Source of the DNA: Cloacibacterium sp.
GTDB lineage: Bacteria > Bacteroidota > Bacteroidia > Flavobacteriales > Weeksellaceae
Assembly: GCA_017995195.1 (NCBI GenBank)
Contig: JAGOJI010000001.1
Span: 1 to 64,000, forward strand
Direction of reading: 5' to 3'
DNA: 64,000 nt
Within the stretch, counting starts at the first letter, position 1; each line of letters begins with the position of its first letter. The translations under genes were made by a program, and so were the position numbers. Below, piece by piece: positions 8,382 to 15,903 of the stretch. A model generated the notes under the pieces. The model was given only the letters and a program-made list of their open reading frames with translations, was not told the DNA's origin and did not search any database.

Positions 8382-8876
8382 TTATAGAATACGGACCTCA
8401 ATAGAGCCTGACTGGTGTTTGAAGAACTCATTTTCTTCAAATTCAATATGAGGATAGCCTCTTAGTACTTCGTACACCAAGTCTTGCAAGACGCCGTCTC
8501 CAATACCATGAATCACAATGAGTTTTTTTATGAAATTCGCTTTGCAGTACTCTAAGGCATCTACCAGTTTTTCTTTTTGAATAAAAAAACGCTCCCAAGA
8601 TTCGTAATTTTTGGGATTGGACACCAATTTATCGAAGTGTAAATCTATCGTTTTGATGTTTTGAGTATGTTTTTTAGACGTGTTTTTTGCCAACATTTCG
8701 GTAGAGGAATCCGAAAAATCATCGTAAATATTATGACTGTAGACCACCAATTTTTCTTTTGCAAACAAGTGACTGAAGCCGTGTTCATCTTCTATCTCTA
8801 CCATAGTTCCTCGAACAGAAATTACAACTCCCTTCAAATCATCATCTAAAACCGAAACCAAATCTCCTTTTTTCAT
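8382..8876 (-). CDS. Smr-domain protein (DUF2027-like)
   Basis: A 164-residue protein with an N-terminal SH3/KOW-like stretch (GDLVSVLDDDLKGVVISV) and a C-terminal Smr domain at about residues 75-164. The Smr hallmarks are seen: DLH at 78-80 and HGIGDG at 123-128, the latter matching the HGxGxG active-site loop. Smr domains nick or cleave nucleic acid, and stand-alone members have been linked to RNA quality control; the actual substrate here is unknown. It resembles the shorter form of the Bacteroidota DUF2027 family. It is read in the same direction as the following phosphoesterase's strand mates but has a 37-base gap from it. Confidence 0.8.
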   Translation of the reverse strand: MKKGDLVSVLDDDLKGVVISVRGTMVEIEDEHGFSHLFAKEKLVVYSHNIYDDFSDSSTEMLAKNTSKKHTQNIKTIDLHFDKLVSNPKNYESWERFFIQKEKLVDALEYCKANFIKKLIVIHGIGDGVLQDLVYEVLRGYPHIEFEENEFFKHQSGSIEVRIL

Positions 8877-8913
8877 TTCTTAGTCTTTAATACATTCAGA
8901 AAGATATGAACTC

Positions 8914-9408
8914 TTAGCGACTGCCGAGTTCTATTACCTCTAAATCCTTTATTTCGCTGCCGTCAATTACAAATCTCATCATGGTTCTCACTTTGTGCCA
9001 CCCACTTTTTCCGCATGCTCCCGGATTAAGGTGCAGCAGCTCCCAATCCTTATCGAACATGGCTTTAAGAATATGTGAGTGCCCCGAAATAAACAATTTT
9101 GGAGGGTTTTCGGCAATTTCTTTCTTTATGCCGGGAGCATATTTCTTGGGGTAACCTCCAATGTGGGTCATCAAAACCTCTACATCTTCACAGCGGAATC
9201 TTAATATTTCAGGAAAAATGCTTCTTATTTCGGTGCCATCAATATTTCCAAAAACACCTTTTAGAGGCTTTATGTTTTCTAATTTTTCTATTACTTCTTT
9301 GTTTCCGAAATCTCCTGCGTGCCATATTTCATCGGCTTGTTTGGCAAATTCCAGAATCCGTTCGTCTATGTAAGAGTGGCTGTCGGAAAGCAACAATATT
9401 TTTTTCAT
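8914..9408 (-). CDS. YfcE/MJ0936-family metallophosphoesterase
   Basis: A 164-residue calcineurin-like phosphoesterase. All metal-binding motifs are present: DSH at residues 9-11, GDFG at 32-35, GNID at 54-57, His82 and GHSH at 109-112. The small cap-less form is that of YfcE, which hydrolyses phosphodiesters with Mn in vitro; the physiological substrate is unknown. I start at MKKILLLSDSH (ATG ending at 9408), because the family begins directly with the first strand; five extra codons are open upstream. It probably shares a transcript with the Smr gene 37 bases downstream. Confidence 0.88.
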   Translation of the reverse strand: MKKILLLSDSHSYIDERILEFAKQADEIWHAGDFGNKEVIEKLENIKPLKGVFGNIDGTEIRSIFPEILRFRCEDVEVLMTHIGGYPKKYAPGIKKEIAENPPKLFISGHSHILKAMFDKDWELLHLNPGACGKSGWHKVRTMMRFVIDGSEIKDLEVIELGSR

Positions 9409-9618
9409 GAGTTTGTTTAACAATCAATAATCAATTTCCTTAAGGAGAACTTTGATGAAATTCTAAACCATTGAGTTAGAACAAATATCAATGTTTTGTA
9501 GAATAAAATTCAACCAAAGGCAAATTTAATTGTTTTTTTTGCGATTTTTGTAATTCATAAAAATAGCAGACCAAACGCATTAAAGTAAATTTGAATAAAA
9601 ATTACACTGTTTTTCTTT

Positions 9619-9863
9619 ATCGCAAGGCAAAACAAAGATTTTTTTAACATTGATTCTTCTTGATAAGACAAACCAAGTCGCATGGCTATTTTAGAAAGGC
9701 AAGGAATTTAGTGTTACATAGATAAATTGATGTCTTTGCCTCCTTATTTTATTAGAATCGGCGACACGAGAGCTTGCTCGAACTGAACGAAGTTAATCTT
9801 AAAATTTGTTTATCTTCAATTAATGATTATCAATATTTTATTTCTCTTTGTTTTAACCTTATG
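9619..9863. repeat. Dispersed inverted-repeat (MITE-like) element, copy B
   Basis: A candidate 245-bp element in the 9409-9906 spacer. The left end ATCGCAAGGCAAAACAAAG (9619-9637) matches in inverted form the right end CTTTGTTTTAACCTTATG (9846-9863) and, better, the right end of copy A at 84-102. The internal block 9762-9816 repeats bases 1-54. There is no ORF inside. Apart from this element, 9424-9618 is AT-rich and I see nothing else in it. Confidence 0.6.
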
Positions 9864-9906
9864 TTTTAAAATTTTTAATGCGTTTGTCCTGTAAAAATAA
9901 TTGTCC

Positions 9907-10644
9907 ATGAGGTATTTTATTGAATTTTGCTACAACGGTTTGCCTTACTTTGGTTATCAGATACAGCCGAATCAAAACTCGGTGCAAGAAGAGCTGGAAA
10001 AAGCTCTCTCTACTATTTTGAGAGAAAAAATAAAAACCACCGGAGCCGGAAGAACCGATACAGGCGTACACGCCAAAAAAATGTTCGCCCATTTCGATAC
10101 CGAGTTCGTGCTTCATGAAAAACTACCCGAAAGGCTCAATTCATTTCTTCCGCCGAGTATTTCGGTAAAAAAAATTTTTAGGGTCGAAGACAATTTGCAT
10201 GCAAGGTTTGATGCTACTTACCGAACCTACGAATATTGCATTTCGCTATACAAAAATCCTTTTACCGAGCATTCGGCTTGGCAATTTCGAAAAAAATATT
10301 TAGATGTAGACGCTATGAATGAAGCCTGCAAAATCCTTTTCGAATACGAAGATTTTACCAGTTTTGCTAAACTGCATACCGATAACAAAACCAACAACTG
10401 CAAAATCTACAAAGCCTACTGGGAACAAAGCGGTAGCGAACTCAAATTTACGATTTCAGCAGACCGTTTCCTAAGAAATATGGTAAGAGCTATCGTAGGA
10501 ACTATGGTGGAGATAGGATCGGGTAAAATACGTGCACAAGATCTACACACTATTATTGCTCAAAAAAACAGAAATAGTGCAGGAACATCTGCTCCTGCAC
10601 ACGGGTTATCTTTGGTAGATGTGGGCTATCCTATAGCGTTCTAA
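9907..10644 (+). CDS. truA: tRNA pseudouridine(38-40) synthase TruA
   Basis: TruA converts uridines 38-40 of the tRNA anticodon stem to pseudouridine. The protein is 245 residues from the ATG at 9907; a TTG two codons earlier is also in frame. The catalytic Asp51 lies in GAGRTDTGVHA (46-56), and the RFLRNMVRAIVGT block near residue 190 is the second family signature. Its TAA stop overlaps the TAG stop of the convergent barrel gene by 4 bases (10641-10644), leaving no room for a terminator between them. Confidence 0.95.
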   Translation: MRYFIEFCYNGLPYFGYQIQPNQNSVQEELEKALSTILREKIKTTGAGRTDTGVHAKKMFAHFDTEFVLHEKLPERLNSFLPPSISVKKIFRVEDNLHARFDATYRTYEYCISLYKNPFTEHSAWQFRKKYLDVDAMNEACKILFEYEDFTSFAKLHTDNKTNNCKIYKAYWEQSGSELKFTISADRFLRNMVRAIVGTMVEIGSGKIRAQDLHTIIAQKNRNSAGTSAPAHGLSLVDVGYPIAF

Positions 10645-11174
10645 AGGCCGTAGACAATCCCAATCTGAGGAATAAAACCACCGCCGAAAACACTGGAGTT
10701 TTTGTTGTAAAGTACATTGTACATGGCACCTATCTGCATATAGGCTCTTTCGCCCAACCGTTGCATATAGCCACCGCCCAGGTAGAGAGCAGTTTCGTTT
10801 GTAGACAAAGAAAGGTTGGTCGTTTTTATTTTTTGATTAACAAAAAACTCCTGAAGCGAACCACTTATGTACATGGATCTTCCCAAATAATAATTGGCAA
10901 AAGGACCAACGCCTACCATAGTGGAAGAGTAATAGGAAGAATTACTCCAATTCAGGTTGGCAGACAGACCTCCTTCCAAATTATCCGCTATTTTGTAGCC
11001 CACTCTGGGAGAGATATAAAGACCGGTACCGCCACCTGAAGATGCCGAAATTCCGGCATATCCTCCGAAAGTCCATTTGGATTGCCCTGCAGTGTTCCCC
11101 GGAACACTTACTCCCAACTGGGCGAAACCAAACACACCAAAAGAAAGGAGAAGAAAAGAGAAAGATTTTTTCAT
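10641..11174 (-). CDS. Small outer membrane beta-barrel protein
   Basis: A 177-residue protein with a signal peptide (MKKSFSFLLLSFGVFGFAQ) followed by alternating hydrophobic/polar strands and many Gly, Ser and Tyr residues, ending in GIVYGL. This fits an 8-stranded OmpX/OmpW-like barrel in the outer membrane. No specific family signature is seen, so the role (adhesion, small-molecule passage or structural) is not assigned. It is a single-gene unit; the stop overlaps that of truA on the other strand. Confidence 0.75.
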   Translation of the reverse strand: MKKSFSFLLLSFGVFGFAQLGVSVPGNTAGQSKWTFGGYAGISASSGGGTGLYISPRVGYKIADNLEGGLSANLNWSNSSYYSSTMVGVGPFANYYLGRSMYISGSLQEFFVNQKIKTTNLSLSTNETALYLGGGYMQRLGERAYMQIGAMYNVLYNKNSSVFGGGFIPQIGIVYGL

Positions 11175-11302
11175 TTTTGTTTTTTTTGATTTGTTTGAGT
11201 GCTAATTCTGTGCCAGAGTAGAAAGGTATTGAGCGTTTTGCGTGAAGCCTTTCACAAATAATTTTGAGCGTTTTTATTTTTCTTTTAGATTGCCATCAAT
11301 AA

Positions 11303-11369
11303 TTCACAAATTTATAACAAATAATTTCACAATCTACGAGTTCACGACTTCACAATATTACAATTTCAC
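11303..11369. repeat. Cluster of five TTCAC motifs upstream of porin gene
   Basis: TTCAC occurs at 11303, 11326, 11341, 11349 and 11365, all on the plus strand, within 67 bases in the 319-bp spacer between the small barrel gene and the first porin. The spacing is irregular. It may be a regulator-binding region or a decayed tandem repeat. The rest of the 11175-11493 spacer holds a promoter at 11445 and otherwise nothing I can name. Confidence 0.35.
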
Positions 11370-11444
11370 GCCATAAAAGTTAAAAAATATTAAAATCATG
11401 ATTAAAATTAGGTTTTTATGTTAATTTTATAAAAATTATTGTAT

Positions 11445-11452
11445 TAAATTTG
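11445..11452 (+). promoter_or_regulatory. Promoter -7 box for porin gene 11494
   Basis: TAAATTTG matches TAnnTTTG and ends 41 bases before the ATG. The -33 region is only T-rich. Confidence 0.55.
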
Positions 11453-11493
11453 CCACATAAAATGAATTAACTTTAAATTAAATAACATTTCTT

Positions 11494-12681
11494 ATGAAAA
11501 AACAGATTTTAGCACTTATGGCAATCTTCGGATTTGCGGGTGCATCGTTCGCTCAGACAAGTGCGACCCTTTACGGATATGTAAGAGGTGAGTTCGCTTT
11601 TGACACACGTCAGGTAGTTGCCGGAAGTGAGGCTAACTATATTGACTGGGTTGCTCCTATTAATAAAGTTGGAGGTAAAGACTTAAATGCAGATCCTAAC
11701 TTCAACGGATGGGGTATTGAATCAAGATTAGGCGTTAAGGTTTCAGGTCCTGAGTTCTTCGGAATGAAATCAAGTGCAGTAATTGAATCTCACTTCTTTG
11801 GAAACAGTGGAGCATCAGATTTTGTAAATTTACTTGCTCTTAGACATGCCTATGTAAAATTGGAAAACGATAATGTTGAAGTTTTGGCGGGTCAGTTTTG
11901 GCACCCAATGTTTGTAACCAACGTGTCTCCTATGACTTATAACTTCAACGCAGGTTCTCCTTTCCAACCATTCAACCGTTCTCCTCAGGTAAGAGTAACA
12001 ACTAAAGGAAACGTAAGATTTACAGGAGCTATCATTACTGAAAGAGATTTCAAATCAGCCCTTGTAGGAAATGGTTCTGCTGCTAGATCAGGGATTCCTG
12101 CATTCCACGCTCAATTACAGTTTGGTGATGACGCTAAATTTGTAGGTGGACTTGGTGCAAACTACAAAACGGTAAGACCTGCTGCAGGTGCAGATAACGT
12201 AGGAGCATTTAACTTCTTAGCTTATGCAAAAGCTAAATTAGGACAAGATATTACTTGGCAAGCTTATGGTAACTATGGTGAAAACCCTACTGAATTATTA
12301 CAAATAGGTGGGCAGGCTAACGTAGTTGCTGATGGCAAAGTAAAAAACAGCAAAGTTTTAGCTGTTTGGACTGAGTTCTACGGTGATATTTCTCCAAGTT
12401 TCGAATGGGGTGTATTTGGTGGATATACTAAAGATATGGGATATGGCAAAGCTGTTACAGGAGCTGTTACTCAACCTTGGTCTCCTGGTTTAGTAGAAAG
12501 TGTTTGGAGAGTTTCTCCAAGAGTAGGTTGGAAATCAGGTAATACTAAGTTAACTACTGAGTTAGATTATACTTCTACTACTTATGGTGGTTATGATGCC
12601 AATGGAGATATGAAGAAATTGGCTACTGACGCTACTGCAGGTAACTTCCGTGTATCTCTTTCTTTAATCCAATCTTTCTAA
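11494..12681 (+). CDS. DcaP-like outer membrane porin
   Basis: A 395-residue outer-membrane barrel protein. The signal peptide MKKQILALMAIFGFAGASFA is followed by short strands full of Gly, Tyr and Phe, and the protein ends in the C-terminal aromatic (LSLIQSF) typical of porins. The pattern GWGIESRLGVKVSGPEFFG near residues 70-90 and GQFWHPMF near 133 resemble DcaP-type trimeric porins, which pass dicarboxylates; that subfamily call is by resemblance only. It has a TAAATTTG promoter and its own strong terminator, so it is a stand-alone, probably abundant protein. Codons are notably richer in GCT, GGT and GTA types than neighbours, as expected for high expression. Confidence 0.75.
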   Translation: MKKQILALMAIFGFAGASFAQTSATLYGYVRGEFAFDTRQVVAGSEANYIDWVAPINKVGGKDLNADPNFNGWGIESRLGVKVSGPEFFGMKSSAVIESHFFGNSGASDFVNLLALRHAYVKLENDNVEVLAGQFWHPMFVTNVSPMTYNFNAGSPFQPFNRSPQVRVTTKGNVRFTGAIITERDFKSALVGNGSAARSGIPAFHAQLQFGDDAKFVGGLGANYKTVRPAAGADNVGAFNFLAYAKAKLGQDITWQAYGNYGENPTELLQIGGQANVVADGKVKNSKVLAVWTEFYGDISPSFEWGVFGGYTKDMGYGKAVTGAVTQPWSPGLVESVWRVSPRVGWKSGNTKLTTELDYTSTTYGGYDANGDMKKLATDATAGNFRVSLSLIQSF

Positions 12682-12711
12682 TGATTTAGTAAATTTAGAT
12701 TAATATTATCA

Positions 12712-12747
12712 ACCCGCCTCGTTGCTTGCAACGAGGCGGTTGTTTTT
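12712..12747 (+). terminator. Intrinsic terminator of first porin gene
   Basis: Stem CCGCCTCGTTGC (12714-12725) / GCAACGAGGCGG (12728-12739), 12 perfect pairs, followed by TTGTTTTTT. Its lower 10 bp (CCGCCTCGTT) are identical to those of the terminator at 14116. Confidence 0.92.
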
Positions 12748-12827
12748 TGACAAGAAAGTAAAACGTGATTTTTATCATTTCGGGTTATGAATTTAACAAA
12801 TTTTTAAGGTTTTTTTTAAAAAAATAA

Positions 12828-12835
12828 TAACTTTG
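12828..12835 (+). promoter_or_regulatory. Promoter -7 box for porin gene 12891
   Basis: TAACTTTG matches TAnnTTTG, 55 bases before the ATG. A T-rich run at about 12801-12817 occupies the -33 side. Confidence 0.55.
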
Positions 12836-12890
12836 CCTCCCGTATAGAGAAAGTCTATATCACGTATCTTTAAATTAAATTATAACGATT

Positions 12891-14090
12891 ATGAATACAA
12901 GAAAACTATTAGCGATTGTTTCCCTTGGTTTGGCAAGTTTAGGATTTGCACAGGAAAAACCGTCAGAGCTTATTAAAGCCGATTTATTGAAAAATGTGGA
13001 CATTAACCTGCTTTTGAGAAGTGCTTTCGAAGCTCCTCACACCAGCACAGAGCCTACATCGGCTACTGCCATGCAAAACGCATTAAGAGTAAACGAAGCC
13101 CGTTTAGAGATAAGAGGAAGAGTGGTAGAAAATTTAGAGTTTAGAGTAAGAACAAGATTGCACAAAGCCAATCCTGAAAGAACTTTAGACAAATCTACCA
13201 ATAATTTAGATTTTGCTTATGCAGCCTATAAGTTTGGTAACAAAAAACAATGGGAGGCTGTAGTAGGAAAGCAAAATAACTACTTAGGAAGCTGGGAATT
13301 CGAAAAAAATCCTACTTTCGAATACCAATATTCTGATGTGGTAGTAGGATACACCAATATCTTTGGTATGGGAGCAAGATTGCACTATACTGTAAACCCT
13401 AATCACATGCTTACCGTACAAGCATACAATACCAATAACGATAACTTTGCTACAGTAACGGGTGCAACAACTCCTTCTAAATTTATGAACGGAAAAGAAG
13501 AAATCATTCGATCCAAAATGCCTATGGGCTTCCAATTGGCTTGGCAAGGAAATTTCTTCGATAAAAAATTCAGAACTTGGTACTCAGTAGGTACTTCTGA
13601 GTTTGCTCAAGACAAAAGAAACTACCAAGTGGCTTTAGGTAATAAGTATATTACAGGTAAGTTTGAAGGTTATTTGGATTTATTATATACTAATTTAGCT
13701 TTCGACCATACTTCTATCTTCGGTTTAAGAGGTGCTTATTCTAAATACTATAATGCTGCTAATGGTACTAGCGGAACGGTATTTGCACAAGATATCAATC
13801 TAAAATCGGCGGTTTTAAGAATGGACTATCAAGTAGCTCCAAAATGGACGGTAACTACCAAAGGTTTCTACGAAACAGCTACTTCTAATAACGACGACAA
13901 ATTGAGAACTTTCAGAACCAATTTAGGTTATATGGTAGGTTTAGAGTTTCATCCGGTTGCTAAGCAAAACTTTAAACTATTCACCTATTTCTACGGAAAC
14001 AATATTAAATACAATAATATTTCAGGAGCAGCTAACGTAAACAACAATGTATTCTCTATCGGAGCATTGTATTTCGTTAATGTTCTTTAA
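12891..14090 (+). CDS. OprO/OprP-type porin
   Basis: A 399-residue outer-membrane protein of the phosphate-selective porin O/P superfamily. After the signal peptide MNTRKLLAIVSLGLASLGFAQ there is the family's recurring block, in which an N-terminal strand (NALRVNEARLEIRGRVVENLEFRVR is the type of sequence) leads into a Phe/Tyr-rich barrel with GKQ.NYLGSWE near residue 125. The C-terminus NVFSIGALYFVNVL lacks the terminal Phe but is strongly barrel-like. Substrate cannot be read from sequence; many family members are not phosphate-specific. It has its own promoter and terminator, like the porin before it, and a similar translation-friendly codon usage. Confidence 0.82.
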   Translation: MNTRKLLAIVSLGLASLGFAQEKPSELIKADLLKNVDINLLLRSAFEAPHTSTEPTSATAMQNALRVNEARLEIRGRVVENLEFRVRTRLHKANPERTLDKSTNNLDFAYAAYKFGNKKQWEAVVGKQNNYLGSWEFEKNPTFEYQYSDVVVGYTNIFGMGARLHYTVNPNHMLTVQAYNTNNDNFATVTGATTPSKFMNGKEEIIRSKMPMGFQLAWQGNFFDKKFRTWYSVGTSEFAQDKRNYQVALGNKYITGKFEGYLDLLYTNLAFDHTSIFGLRGAYSKYYNAANGTSGTVFAQDINLKSAVLRMDYQVAPKWTVTTKGFYETATSNNDDKLRTFRTNLGYMVGLEFHPVAKQNFKLFTYFYGNNIKYNNISGAANVNNNVFSIGALYFVNVL

Positions 14091-14115
14091 TACAGAGAAT
14101 ATTTAAAATAAAATT

Positions 14116-14148
14116 CCGCCTCGTTTTTAGTAGAACGAGGCGGTTTTT
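14116..14148 (+). terminator. Intrinsic terminator of second porin gene
   Basis: Stem CCGCCTCGTT (14116-14125) / AACGAGGCGG (14134-14143) with an 8-base loop and a TTTTT tail. The stem repeats that of the first porin's terminator. Confidence 0.92.
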
Positions 14149-14240
14149 GTAAATTCCCTTTCCGAAGTAAGGAGTGCCTGAAAGGCTGTATAGGGTATGT
14201 GGAGCAGCGAGTCGTAAAGTTGTTGAGAAGTCGAAAAGTA

Positions 14241-14270
14241 TTGAAGATACAACAGATACTCTTAACTTTG
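14241..14270 (+). promoter_or_regulatory. Promoter for the glycosyltransferase (pseudo)gene at 14368
   Basis: TTG at 14241-14243, 19 bases, then TAACTTTG at 14263-14270: a good match to the Bacteroidota -33/-7 arrangement. It lies about 97 bases before the TTG start of the open frame. Confidence 0.55.
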
Positions 14271-14367
14271 TAGCCTTTTTAGCTTTCTAACCACTTAATC
14301 TCTAACTTCCGAATGTTCACGAGAAAAATCAAGATTTCGGTATTACAAGAATTTAAACTTTATTGAC

Positions 14368-15395
14368 TTGAAAAGACCTTTAATTTCTGTTGTTATTCCG
14401 TTTTACAATGTTGAGAACTACGTTGTGAGATGTTTGGATTCCATTCTTCATCAAACCTATCAAAATTTTGAGATTATTTTGATAGATGATGATAGCTCCG
14501 ACCAATCTTTCGAAATTGTTCAATATTATTTGTCAAAATTTCCACAAGTTGAGTCGCATATTATTTCTTTTGAAACCATCGAGGACAAGGTGCCGCAAGA
14601 AATGCAGGAATAAAAAAGGCAAAAGGAGACTATATTTATTTCATAGACAGCGATGATTGGCTTACCAATCGAGATGTTTTTGCATTGTTTGTACAACATC
14701 TATCTGCCCCAATCGATTTTTTGGGAGCAGGCTTACAATTGGTATATGATGGCGGAAAAATATCCGGCTACAACACTACCAAACATCCTTCGCAGATTAC
14801 TGAAATTACGGGAAACCATATTTTAGAAGCTCTTGTTGACAATGTAATACCTGCTGTGGCCGGAAATTTTATGTATTCTTCAGAATTTTTGAGAAAGAAT
14901 AAACTTCTTTTCAAGGAAGGGATAAAACATGAAGATGAGCTCTGGATGTTCCACGTAAGTATTTGCTCAAAAAAATGCTTGCTGTTGCCGCACATTACCT
15001 ACAACTACTACCGCAGCAACCCCAATAGCACTATGAACAACAGGCAGATAAGTAATCTTGAAAATATAGAAAAAATTATAGAAGAAATTTTGGAGACCAA
15101 CGATATCCTACAACTGCACAATAAAATAGGTGAAGAGAAATTTTCTGAGTATCTCGATAGGTTTTACTATATTATTCTAAACGATGAAAACCTGACGAAG
15201 AGCTCCACTGAATGGAAAAATTTTTACAAAAAACTAAAAAAGACTTATATCCAAAGCAAAACGTCCCATGTAATCAAAAAATTCTCTTTGCCATCTTCTT
15301 TAGCCTATATTCTACTCCTCGAAAAGAGTAAAAGACCCTCTAAAATCCGCAACCGATTTTACAGAAAACTACTGAGTAAATTTTCGGTAGTGTAA
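14368..15395 (+). pseudogene. Family 2 glycosyltransferase broken by a single-base frameshift
   Basis: The GT2 fold is read in two frames. Codons from 14368 give ISVVIPFYNVENYV, the nucleotide-binding start of GT-A enzymes, and run to a stop at 14613. From about 14574 the other frame continues the same protein with RGQGAARNAGIKKAKGD, the metal-binding FIDSDDWL (DxD) and the remainder to 15395. Adding one A to the GAAA run at 14572-14575 would join them as ENHRGQGAARN with no other change, giving about 342 residues. So this is either a recent null mutation or a base-call error. The start is also odd: only TTG (14368) or ATT is available, with no in-frame ATG upstream. The role would be surface glycan assembly. 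Confidence 0.82.
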
Positions 15396-15422
15396 AGTGA
15401 AAAGCAAATCGATTAAAAAAAC

Positions 15423-15899
15423 TCAAAATAATCCTTGGTTTTTCTGCCCTTCAAAAAAAGTATCTATGCTTAATTGATCCGAGGAAGCAGCTGCTACAGC
15501 AAGTTGGTCTACAATTTCGTTTTCTGTATGCCCTGCGTGACCTTTTACCCAGTGGAAATAGATTTGGTGTGTTTTATACAGAGGAATAAACCGCCGCCAC
15601 AAATCATCGTTTTTTACATTTTTAAACCCTTTTTTTATCCAGCCATAAATCCATTTTTGGTTCACAGCATCTGCTACATATTTGCTGTCGGTAAAAATAT
15701 GTACATCATTTTCAGCAGATTTTAGTTTCTCTAATGCTACAATAACCGCCAGAAGCTCCATACGGTTGTTGGTGGTAAACCTGAACCCTTCGGCAAATCT
15801 TTTTTCATATTTTTTTTCGGGCACCCGCATGAGGATTCCATAGCCGCCTTTTCCCGGATTACCACTACAGGCACCATCTGTGTAGATTTCAATCTTCAT
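15423..15899 (-). CDS. rnhA: Ribonuclease HI
   Basis: RNase HI degrades the RNA strand of RNA-DNA hybrids. The 158-residue product starts at MKIEIYTDGACSGNPGKGG (ATG ending at 15899); eleven extra codons upstream overlap dnaB and are not needed. The four acidic active-site positions are visible: Asp8 in YTDGA, Glu in NNRMELLA, Asp in FTDSKYV and Asp in NEIVDQLA. It follows dnaB by 4 bases, so the pair form one replication-related transcript. Confidence 0.95.
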   Translation of the reverse strand: MKIEIYTDGACSGNPGKGGYGILMRVPEKKYEKRFAEGFRFTTNNRMELLAVIVALEKLKSAENDVHIFTDSKYVADAVNQKWIYGWIKKGFKNVKNDDLWRRFIPLYKTHQIYFHWVKGHAGHTENEIVDQLAVAAASSDQLSIDTFFEGQKNQGLF

Positions 15900-15903
15900 T
15901 TTT

